Part shown: positions 55,901 through 64,000 of the stretch, piece after piece
Numbering within the stretch: the stretch's first letter is position 1
Layout: every line of letters begins with the position of its first letter
DNA from: Darksidea phi
Taxonomy: Eukaryota > Ascomycota > Dothideomycetes > Pleosporales > Lentitheciaceae
Assembly (NCBI GenBank): GCA_030770425.1
Contig: JASJFT010000008.1
Location: forward strand, 62,001-126,000
Length of the DNA stretch: 64,000 bases
Reading direction: 5' to 3'
Notes under the pieces: generated by a model
The model's database searches: none
Told to the model about the DNA's origin: nothing
Seen by the model: the letters and a program-made list of their open reading frames with translations, nothing else
Position numbers and translations under genes: made by a program

Positions 55901-57502
55901 GAGGCAGGTTGATAGGGTCACTGACCTCCAAAGCGGTTTAAAAACCGCCGCCAAGGTATAGTCTCCCGCTTCTATGATTGGGACACGATACTAACCCGTT
56001 CTTGATAGGAATTTGGCTTCGGTCTTTATGATGGCATCGCAGGTCTCGTAACCGATCCATACAAAGGCGCAAAGAAAGAAGGCGGTATGGGCTTTGTTAA
56101 AGGAGTCGGTCGCGGTATCTTCAATGTGCCGTGGCGCGTCATGGGTGGTGCCTTTTCTATCCCAGCCTATGCTATGAAAGGACTCTATCAAGAGATGCAA
56201 AAGGAGAAAGGAAACGCTGTCCAGAACTATATAATCGCCGCTCGTATCTCGCAAGGATATGAGGAAGCTTCAACAATCCCGTCAGACGAACGAGCTGACA
56301 TTATCAGTAGGTGGAAATGCATTCGCTTGAATGTCAAGAAGAAGAAGAATCCGGGAGAAGAGAGTTACGAGGCATTGCACAGCATCATGAAAGAGAGGCG
56401 GAAGAAGAAACAAAAACGCTTTGGTAGATCCAAGCGCGCTGATTCCACCCCCGCGATATCGTCCAATATGGACAATCACAGCCAATCCACTCTATCCTTG
56501 GTTCCCGAAGCACCCGCCGGAACAACACCAAGAGAACCAGGAGGGTTGTCTAGCCACCCTTTGCAGCACCCCAACACCTACCCACAACCCCCACCTCCGC
56601 ACTCACAATTGGACTCGGCTATGGTCAGTGCTCAAACCGCCGCAGAGGAGAAGGCCGAGCTTCGCCAAATGGAAGAGGTAATCGCAGGGTCAGTCGCCGA
56701 AACCTCTCGTGGCGATCCTCGGGAAGATGAGCTTATATCACGCGCGATTCGGGCATCCATGATCGAACTACAGCGCGAGCCAGAGCCGGGAGAAGATGAG
56801 GAAGAGATGCTGCAGCGCGCTATGAAAGCTAGTATTGAGGAGGCGCAGCGTGCTGGTGTTTCAGAAGAGGAGCAAAAGATGCTCGAGGAGACTCTACGGC
56901 AATCGCTCCTTGAGAATACTTCCCATCGACGCCATCACGGCGATCATGGCTCTGACTCTGAATGGGATTCGTCGGACTACGAAGATGATGAGGACTATCA
57001 GCGGATCATTGCGGAGTCTAAGGAGCTCGCACACCTACACCAGACGTCCTCGCGCGGCGAGTACTACAATACCGTCTCCGGAGCACAGGAATTCGTCGAT
57101 GCTGGAGGGGAAGAAGAAGCGTTACGCAAGGCGATTGAAGAGAGCAAAGCAGCGGGTGCATCACAGACTGAAGCTGAGGAAGAAGCTATCCGCAAAGCCA
57201 TCGAAGAAAGCGAGAAAGCGGCAGCCGCGCCTCAACCGGCTCACGATGGAGAAGACGAAGAAGAAGCGATTCGCAAGGCGATCGAGGAGAGTGAAAGGGC
57301 GGAGAAGGAGAGAATGGCCATGTTAGAGAAGCAAATGACGGAGGAGGATATCGTAATGGAGTATGTGAAGAAGCAGAGTCTGGCGGAGGAGGAGCATCGG
57401 AGGAGGTGGGAGGTGGGAAGGGATACGCATGGGGAGAGTTCGAGTTCAGCGGCTGGGGCAAGTGGTGGCAGCGGTGCAGGTGGCAGCTCCTCAGGCATGT
57501 GA
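52930..57502 (+). CDS. sterol-glucosyltransferase-like protein with VPS13-C-like segment and UIM array (1444 aa)
   Basis: Exons 52930-53180, 53229-54044, 54090-54326, 54374-55141, 55187-55955 and 56009-57502; all introns are 45-53 bp. After a Pro-rich disordered start, residues ~190-640 form a GT-B glycosyltransferase of the sterol/UDP-glucose type: VVIQVVGSRGDVQPFVALGK, PHPLANVQSSN, PVYIGFGSI and the donor-binding [20 protein letters not shown] with PFFGDQPFWG. Residues ~900-1005 (GIGRIVGAGFKSPMDFSLNV; GLYDGIAGLVTDPYKGAKKE; GFVKGVGRGIF) resemble the C-terminal lipid-associated region of VPS13/ATG2-type proteins. Residues ~1186-1380 hold about seven ubiquitin-interacting-motif helices. Atg26's PH/GRAM domains are not seen. 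Probably cytosolic, membrane-recruited; sterol as acceptor is inferred from family. Confidence 0.9.
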
Positions 57503-57662
57503 GGGGAGAAGGAAGGGATGCAGCATGATACCCACGGCGGACAGGCGATGCGTATAGCAACCATAGAGCAATCATTGGACTTTCGTCCGCAACACTTTTT
57601 ATGTTTGGGCAGGGAACACTATCGGCAGATCTCCTAGTCTAGAACAGGATCCGATGAACTAT

Positions 57663-58860
57663 CTATACGGGTGAGCGCGAAGGATGTGTCATCACCCAAC
57701 CCTCAAACTTTCCTTTCCCTTTACCCTTATCCCTATTCGCGTCGCCCGTATACTGCGTAGGCGTCGACGTAACACCACCCAGACCACTCCAGATGTATTC
57801 ACCACCTCCGCCAGGCGCACTTGTCGTCAGCGCTATTGTACCATTTATGAAAGCAGCAGTACCCAAAGATGCCAGCGAAACCGGGACTCCATTAATCGTC
57901 GTCAAAACTCCAGGCATTAGTGCCTGGCCGTTTGGGAGCACGATGGGAGTGGTTGATGGCGCAACCAATGAGACTATCTCGCTTCCGACGACCATCGCCA
58001 TTAACGATGGAGATAAGGATATTGGCGCGCCATTTATAGCAGTTGAAGCACCTGGTATCAATGTTTAGCTGTTGGGACGAAAAATTCCGGAACCAGATGT
58101 GAGCAGGATGAAAGTTCGACGGGAGGACAGCGGGTTTCGTTGGTTGTGCTAGCGGTATTGTATCACTACCAATGACTACCTACTCTTTAGATGAAGAAAG
58201 GGACGCAGCGATGCCGCTATTGTTGTAGCTGCTCCTGGGATGAGTGTGTGGCCATGCAGCAAGAGAATGTCAGTGGCTGAGGGGAGCATGGCGAAGCTCG
58301 TTGGTAGTGCCGGGACCCCAGGAGGGACACTGAACGTCACATGCCTTGTACTGACCACGAGAGCTGGGCCCTTAGTATCAGATGACGCGCGTTCGCCGTC
58401 AACGGGTGCGACATCTCCATCTCCATCTCCAGGCTGAAGCGCCTTTGTTGCACTAGGAAGCAATATGCCCGGGCCTGAAGCTTCGAAGGATATCGGTCCA
58501 TTACCCGGAGTTACGAGAGAGAGAGAGCTAGAAACTATCTGAGGGCTTCTTTGCGGGTGCTGGAGATTCAAATGGTGAGCCTGGCGGTGGCGGATTCCAC
58601 TGAGGACGGTTTGGTGCTAGTGAAGAGACCGGATTTTGGCTGGTTGACGATGGTATGTGAGAAACTGTTACTCTCCCCTCCTCTGTATATGAGCTCGCCT
58701 CTCTCTTCGCCACGTTTTTTAATCTCGCCCGTTTCGTTCACAGTGACACATTGGATCTCCTCAGGTTTGTAGCCGGCCGTCGGGTGGGTTCCTGGATATT
58801 GGCGAGCTCAAGATTGCCAAGTAGCCCATTCCGCATGAATGCAGAAATAGTAGTTAGTGC
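57663..58860 (-). pseudogene. dead gene of a repeat-type secreted/surface protein
   Basis: Repeated units of the form LIPGxxTTINGxPVSLAxxG are spread over several frames: LMPGVLTTINGVPVSLASLG and LIPGASTAINGAPISL downstream, HTLIPGAATTIA and LEPS-type blocks upstream. Breaks include TAA at 58065-58067 between PNS and TLIPGAS, a shift in an A6 run near 58715-58720, and a shift near a CT-repeat at 58525-58535. An upstream block reads THPTAGYKPEEIQCVTVNET. Each block is protein-like, so the gene decayed recently. The 3' end (NRDKGKGKGKFEGWVMTHP) is not a normal GPI tail. Introns cannot explain all breaks. The repeat type is seen in Dothideomycete surface proteins of unknown function. Confidence 0.6.
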
Positions 58861-59086
58861 TCAAGCTTGTCAGATCAGATCGGCGGAAACGGCGCGATTG
58901 CTGCTACAGCGAATGATTTGTCATAGACCAGTCATTACTTCCATTTTGAATTATCTAAGATGCAATAACAGCGTCTTTGTAGATAATAAAGTCAATACTA
59001 TCCTTTGGCGACACAATTTTGCCTCTTTCCTGAAGACTATACTGTCTCATGATGCATATAAACCCCACCTTTCCCGGCCATGGGCA

Positions 59087-60579
59087 TTAATAAGTGCATT
59101 TGCCGCAATAGCCACAGGTATCCGCAGAGCAAGCGGTAAAATCTTGACTGTCATCATCAGAGTCGTCATCTGACGAAGAGTGGTACGCTCTTGCCGAAAC
59201 AAAATCTTCTTGACCCCCGTCACTCTCATACACACCACCTGCACCAGCAATGGGTGCCCCTTCATCCTCTGCAGCTTCCCATCTTACTCTCAGATGCAGC
59301 GGCAAAGCATGCGAGCCCTCTCCATGTTGCCTGCGGATCTCAAGACGATCGACGGTGTCGCTGTACACTTCTAGCAAACTCCTCCCATCCTGCCTCGCAA
59401 ACTCGATGATCTTCTTCAGGAGAACAGCGAGGCGCTCAATAGCCGCTTTATTCGCTTTCTCCCAATCTTCTACGTCTTTCTTGACGTCTTGTATGCGTAT
59501 GTCTTGAAATGTGCCAGCACCGTCGTGGTAAGCGACAATGAAGTTTGGGAATTGCTTTAGCCAGAGAGATGGGTAGATGTCGGCCATGTCAATGTCTTTT
59601 TTGAAGCGGCCCGAGCGTGTTTTGAGATCGAAGATGGCGTCTTGTGGAGGTGGGGAACCGGCAGATTGAACGATAAGCGGTTCATCTAGATTCGGCAGGC
59701 CCTTCTCGATCGCGGTGTTATCGAATGCTTGGAGCAAATCATCGAGACCGGTCTGTGCGCTCTGCTGAGAGTTGTCGCTTTTCTGATTGTTTGACTTATC
59801 CGGAAGGTAGCCGTCACATTCGAAGCGGAGTACGCACTTGAGCCCACCAAATTCAAATTGCACGAGGCGTTGGTGTGACTCTGATCCTCTGACATCTCTC
59901 TCCCACGTTGTGTACGCTTCTGGAAAGGTATGTCCGTAGCCTCTGATTCCGTCGATAGTCTCCTTCGGATCGTTCTCCTTGCGCACGAAGAATACAGTGT
60001 TGCCAATGACCTCGACGCTGAAGCGGAAGGATTTATCGACTGAGCGTACAAATCTAAGGAGATTTCCGATAGTGCTACCGCAGCCGAAGACGTCTATGTC
60101 CTCTGTGACAACCTCGGGACTTAAACTGAGAAGAGCGCGAACTGCGGGCTCGGTGGGGTACTCGGGGAACCTTGCTGCATTGGGATCGCGGAAGTACAGG
60201 CCGCTGTCTTCTTTGAGGCGGCGAGGTTGTTGCAGAGGCGTCCAGAGAGGGGGTTTCCCTTTTCGACATGAGCAAGGTGTACAGACTACCGCGCGGAGAC
60301 AGGGCACTTACCTGGGACCATGATGGTGGGAGATTTCGCTTCGACCCAATTGTAGGATGCAACATATTCACAATTCTTGATCGAAGCGGTGTCTGCAAGA
60401 GCTGCTAGCGTCGGCTTGAGGTCAGAATTGCTGAAGGTGGTCAAGAGCTCTCCAAGTGGGTGCTTGGTGAGGTCAGGCTTTAAGTCGTTACGCTTCGCAA
60501 ACTTTGGTTGGAATCCGCCTCTTCCGCGGGGTGGAGCGGAGCCTCCTCTGCTGTATCCTGAGTACGAGTTGAAAGTCAT
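59087..60579 (-). CDS. so-called 'geranylgeranyl pyrophosphate synthetase' family protein; PD-(D/E)XK-like
   Basis: Exons 60579-60312 and 60258-59087 with a 53-bp intron give 479 aa. The N-terminus is Gly/Arg-rich (GYSRGGSAPPRGRGGFQPKF), as in RNA-binding tails. Family markers are KNCEYVASYNWVEAKSPTIM, PPLWTPLQQPRRLKEDSGLY, DIDVFGCGSTIGNLLRFVRS, and GYGHTFPEAYTTWE. Fungal homologues are often labelled geranylgeranyl pyrophosphate synthetase, but no DDxxD prenyl-diphosphate motifs exist. Instead RFECDGYL (Glu236, Asp238) and IFDLKTRS (Asp300, Lys302), then SLWLKQFPNFIVAYHDGAGT, resemble the PD-(D/E)XK layout of DXO/Rai1-type nucleases. The C-terminus is acidic with a Cys cluster (CSADTCGYCGKC). 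It is divergent from the ZNFX1-like helicase. Family call is firm; nuclease idea is inference. Confidence 0.85.
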
Positions 60580-61060
60580 GGCCGTATTGGTTCTGTCCAA
60601 AAAGTGGGGAAGGGACGGCGATGAGACCGACCAAGACAGTGGAGAAAACTCAGGGCTGAGCGATTTAGGGAGCAGTCATTCACAGTCCGAAAGATGAGAC
60701 GGGCTCAATCAAAAGCCTAGTGATGCCTGGACGCACAAGGCTGAGCGGGGTGAGTGGCGTGGTTTGCTCATTGCGCTGGCTGCACAGCAGCGGCATGCTA
60801 CATTTTATTCGCGGAGGTTGTTCCAAACGACGCAGGCAACGAGCGATACACGCTTTGCCGCATGCACAAGCACCTTTTGTTCCAATCAGTTTGCACAGCC
60901 TGCTATCGGACGTCCCACGCAAGTGAATGCTGTGTCACCCAGCGCCGGACTGTCTTCAAAAGCCTGACTTTCCTTCTTAACATGGAGGCCACCATATCCA
61001 TCTCTTCATTCTTCGGTTGACTGAATCCATCTCTTTTCAACTCCAAGACTCTTCGCAACC
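60580..61060. promoter_or_regulatory. bidirectional promoter region, nuclease-like gene and ZNFX1-like helicase
   Basis: The 481 bp between divergent start codons holds both core promoters. Small open frames within it have no resemblance to proteins. Confidence 0.5.
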
Positions 61061-64000
61061 ATGGCCACAGCTGACAAACGGCTAGCTGGGCTGACCAGGC
61101 TGTTCAACGCGGTGATCCACGGCCACCGCGAGCTCAAAAGCCCGCAAGATGGTAACCGCTTCCTAGAGGCCTTGTGCGCGCAGGAAGACGCGTCCAAGTG
61201 TGTTGAGAACCTGATCGCGGCCCCGCAAGGGTTGACCGCTACCGCCAAGGCGTTTCGCTTCTCTAGCTCTAGCGCTTTCCTAAACGGACCTGGTGCCTCG
61301 GCGATTCGCTATCTCTCGGACCAATCTGTCAAACAGCTCTATGGCGGACACTTTTTGCATCGCATCCTCGAGCAGATTGTGCAGCCTCCGACTTTCTGGA
61401 ACACGCTTGTCGAGGCGCACCAGGCCCGGATCCTTGAAGACGATGGCACTTATGCCTTTGCGTGGCTGCTACTGGAGATCTTTTACTGCCGGTCGGAGGA
61501 AGTTCCTGACGTTAGAGATACAGCAGAACGGGTCACGAACGACGAATCTCTCATCAATCACTCAATGCTAGCAGTGAGAAACTTCGGCCATAAGATCAAG
61601 CAGCTTCTGGAGAGTACATCTGCTGATGCCGCGGAAGATGGACCAGGTGGCCGTCATGATAACGACTTCACCGACTATCGAAAAATCAAAATTCTTCCAA
61701 CCCCTGATGAATTCGCCTCGACTGATAGGCCTTTCTACAGAAGGGCTGATGCTATCGAGTCTATGGATCCGGAGCAACGTAGTCTGCTTCATCTTGACAA
61801 CCAATTTCGTCTTCTGCGAGAGGATCTCGTGGGTGAACTGCGCAACGACTATCAGATAGCCATCGGTGCGAAGAAGGGCCGACGTAAAGTCGTACTCACC
61901 GACTTGGAGTTCGTGGGTATTGACTGTGGCACCGAACCGAGACGCAAGCTTTGTTCCGTCAAGCTCCGCTGCAAAACTGACATACCGCAAATGCGAACTA
62001 TGACCGACCCGGTAACCCGTAAGAAGTATGTAATCGAGAATAAAAACATGCTCAAGCACCAATCGCTCGGCTGCCTCGTCAGCGACGGTAACATCGTGGC
62101 ATTCGCGAGCGTAGATCGCGACGAGGACAAGCTTGCACAACGTCCTGCAATCCTTGTTCTCCGCATCACAGACGAAGCTTCCTTCAGCAAAATACTCATC
62201 GCAAGCAAGTTCTCAACGGACCTACGATTTGTTCAGGTCGATACAGCGGTGTTCGCTTATGAGCCCATTCTCAACTGCCTCCAGAGTATGACAGTAACTC
62301 CACTGAAAGAGCAGTTGCTAGACCTCACATCAGACTCTCATGAGGCTCTATCTGGAATTCAACCCACGGATATCATCCTCAATATTACTGAGAACAGGGA
62401 ACGGGATCTTAAAGATATAGTCGGCACCACCAAAAGCGTTCAACTAGACAACGCGCAGGCTGAATCGCTAATTACTGGCCTTCTCAAACGAGTGAGCCTG
62501 ATCCAAGGCCCTCCTGGTATGTACCTCTGATTTCTTATTTTCTTCCTGCTCTGTGGTAGCTTCACAGATCGGTCATCCGATTGTGCAAAGGGCCACGTGT
62601 ATTAATCGTGGGCTTTGATGGCTACGATATGTCGACGACTGATGCTAACTTGCCAAGGTACCGGAAAGTCTTTCATAGGAGCATTGATTGCCAAGATACT
62701 GCATGATCATACCTCCGAGACGATTCTGGTGCTGACTTACACCAATCACGCGCTGGACCAGTACTTAGTCGACTTACAAAGCATCGGCATTCCCTCCAGT
62801 TCTATGGTCAGGCTTGGACAGAAGTTCAATGCTAGCACCAAGGCCCTAAGCATTTCCGAGCAACCCAACACTTACAAGATGAGCGGCCAGACTTATCACA
62901 TGATACAAGACCAAAAGTCACAGTCCGAAGGCTACCATGATACGCTTTTCAAGAAGATCGCCCAGTTCAACATTCCTCGAATCACATTAGTAGCCTTACT
63001 TGATTACTTAGAGTTCTCGGAAGATTCAGAGTTTTTTGATGCCTTCCAAATCCCCAGCACCGATGACGGCACCGTCTATATTGGCCAAGGTGGAAAGCAC
63101 ATAACCGACCAATATCTGTTGGAGCGCTGGCTCGCGGGGCACAATGCTGGCGTGTTCCGAGAGAGCGCTGAAGCAGAGTTCCCCCACATTTGGGCGATGG
63201 AGCACAGTGCTCGTGTTAAGTTTAGAGATCGGTGGATAAAAGAGATCATTGAAGAGCAGGTCTCCGAAATCAGCAATCTAGTGCAGAAGTACAACGAATG
63301 TCGCGCCAGAGTGGACCGGTTATTCCGCGAGAAGCAAGCTTACATTCTTTCACAAAAGCGTATCATAGGATGCACGACTACAGCAGCAGCTAAATACACC
63401 GAAGAGATACAAAAAGCGTCGCCTGGGATTATCATTATTGAAGAAGCGGGCGAGATTCTTGAGAGTCACATCCTTACCGCCATGACCTCGAACACGAAGC
63501 AACTAGTGTTGATTGGTGATCACAAGCAGCTCCGTCCCAAGATCAGCAATTATTCTCTGAGTGTAGAGAAAGGCGATGGCTTCAACCTCAATCAGTCTTT
63601 GTTCGAAAGGCTCGTGGTGGCTGGTGTACCTCACACGACTCTGAACCGTCAGCATCGGATGCGCCCTGAGATTTCGACGCTCGTAAGGTCCCTAACTTAC
63701 CCCGAGCTTGAGGATGCGCCAAAGACCAAAGGTCGGCCTCCTCTTCGGGGCTTCCAGGACAGCGTCATTTTTGTTTCCCACCACAAGCCTGAACTCAATG
63801 CCAACGCCCTCGCAGATCGCCGTGATGAGGGGGCCAAGTCAAGCAAGGAGAATGAGTATGAAGTGGGCCTGGTCCTCAAATGCGTTCGTTACTTGGGCCA
63901 GCAAGGCTACGGTACCGATCAAATCGTTATTCTCACGCCTTATCTCGGACAGTTATACCACCTCCTCAAAACTCTGTCGAAGGACAATGATCCTATACTG
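61061..64000 (+). CDS. ZNFX1-like SF1 RNA helicase, 3' end outside window
   Basis: Exon 1 61061-62516, 141-bp intron, exon 2 from 62658 to past the right edge (933 codons so far). The N-terminal ~480 residues include an Armadillo-like helical region and the ZNFX1-type pre-helicase part (YRKIKILPTPDEF, VLTDLEFVGIDCG). The Upf1-like SF1 helicase core shows Walker A QGPPGTGKS, split by the intron, motif Ia VLTYTNHALDQYL, motif II IIIEEAGEILESH (residue ~742), motif III VLIGDHKQLRPKI (~771) and motif IV-type TLNRQHRMRPEIS (~816), then QIVILTPYLGQL. NFX1-type zinc fingers would be expected beyond the edge. ZNFX1 relatives act in small-RNA silencing in worms and fission yeast (Hrr1) and in antiviral RNA sensing in mammals. 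Divergent with the nuclease-like gene. Confidence 0.92.

Noticed and set aside
59087..60579. Geranylgeranyl pyrophosphate synthase activity
   Set aside because: The name is attached to this family in databases as I recall, but neither DDxxD motif nor other prenyltransferase features are present.
61568..62208. Antisense open frames over the ZNFX1-like gene
   Set aside because: The sense frame is continuous with helicase-family sequence; antisense products have no features.
1..64000. tRNA or rRNA genes
   Set aside because: I looked for T-loop GGTTCRA-type words; those found lie in coding sequence or lack a foldable cloverleaf. Weak negative without a covariance search.

Overview
The window is nuclear DNA from a filamentous ascomycete (Pezizomycotina). 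Genes lie on both strands without operons. They carry short GT-AG introns, mostly 45-60 bp, with CTAAC/CTGAC-like branch sites. The protein set is typical of these fungi: Npr2, Gid2/Rmd5, a DUR3 urea symporter, a Nup2-type nucleoporin, S1/P1 nuclease and 2EXR-type proteins. Several families and the decayed secreted-protein genes point to Dothideomycetes, but that class assignment is inference.

Layout. 1-2209: 3' part of a multi-pass membrane protein gene, open at the left edge. 3175-7072: Npr2 (GATOR1/SEACIT) converging on a mitochondrial D-lactate dehydrogenase. 8218-9477: disordered basic protein. 10778-11432: small cupin. 11433-14012: gene-poor stretch with a palindromic repeat. 14013-18769: very repeat-rich Nup2/Nup50-like nucleoporin. 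19136-26812: accessory-like stretch in which a SPRY protein and a PfkB/Mak32-like kinase sit among at least three broken genes for secreted or wall proteins and a frame-disrupted 2EXR gene. 27552-31310: small secreted Cys protein and a mucin-like membrane protein. 32255-39634: two nutrient transporters, DUR3 (urea) and a concentrative nucleoside transporter, with long 5' regions. 42616-47314: divergent pair Gid2 (E3 ligase) and an STB6-like protein. 47592-50883: vicinal-oxygen-chelate dioxygenase and secreted S1/P1 nuclease. 52930-57502: giant sterol-glucosyltransferase-like protein with a VPS13-C-like segment and about seven UIM helices. 57663-58860: dead repeat-type surface protein gene. 59087 to the right edge: divergent pair of a so-called 'geranylgeranyl pyrophosphate synthetase' family protein, which looks to me like a PD-(D/E)XK nuclease-type protein, and a ZNFX1-like SF1 helicase.

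Functional themes. Nutrient signalling and scavenging recur: Npr2, DUR3, the nucleoside transporter and a secreted nuclease that could feed it, Gid2, and D-lactate dehydrogenase. They are not arranged as a cluster, and only DUR3 shows several GATA sites upstream. The most interesting candidates for new biology are the divergent nuclease-like/ZNFX1 pair, the glucosyltransferase-VPS13C-UIM architecture, and the intron-bounded low-complexity insert in the nucleoporin. Exon boundaries were placed by hand from splice consensus, frame and family resemblance, without transcript data.
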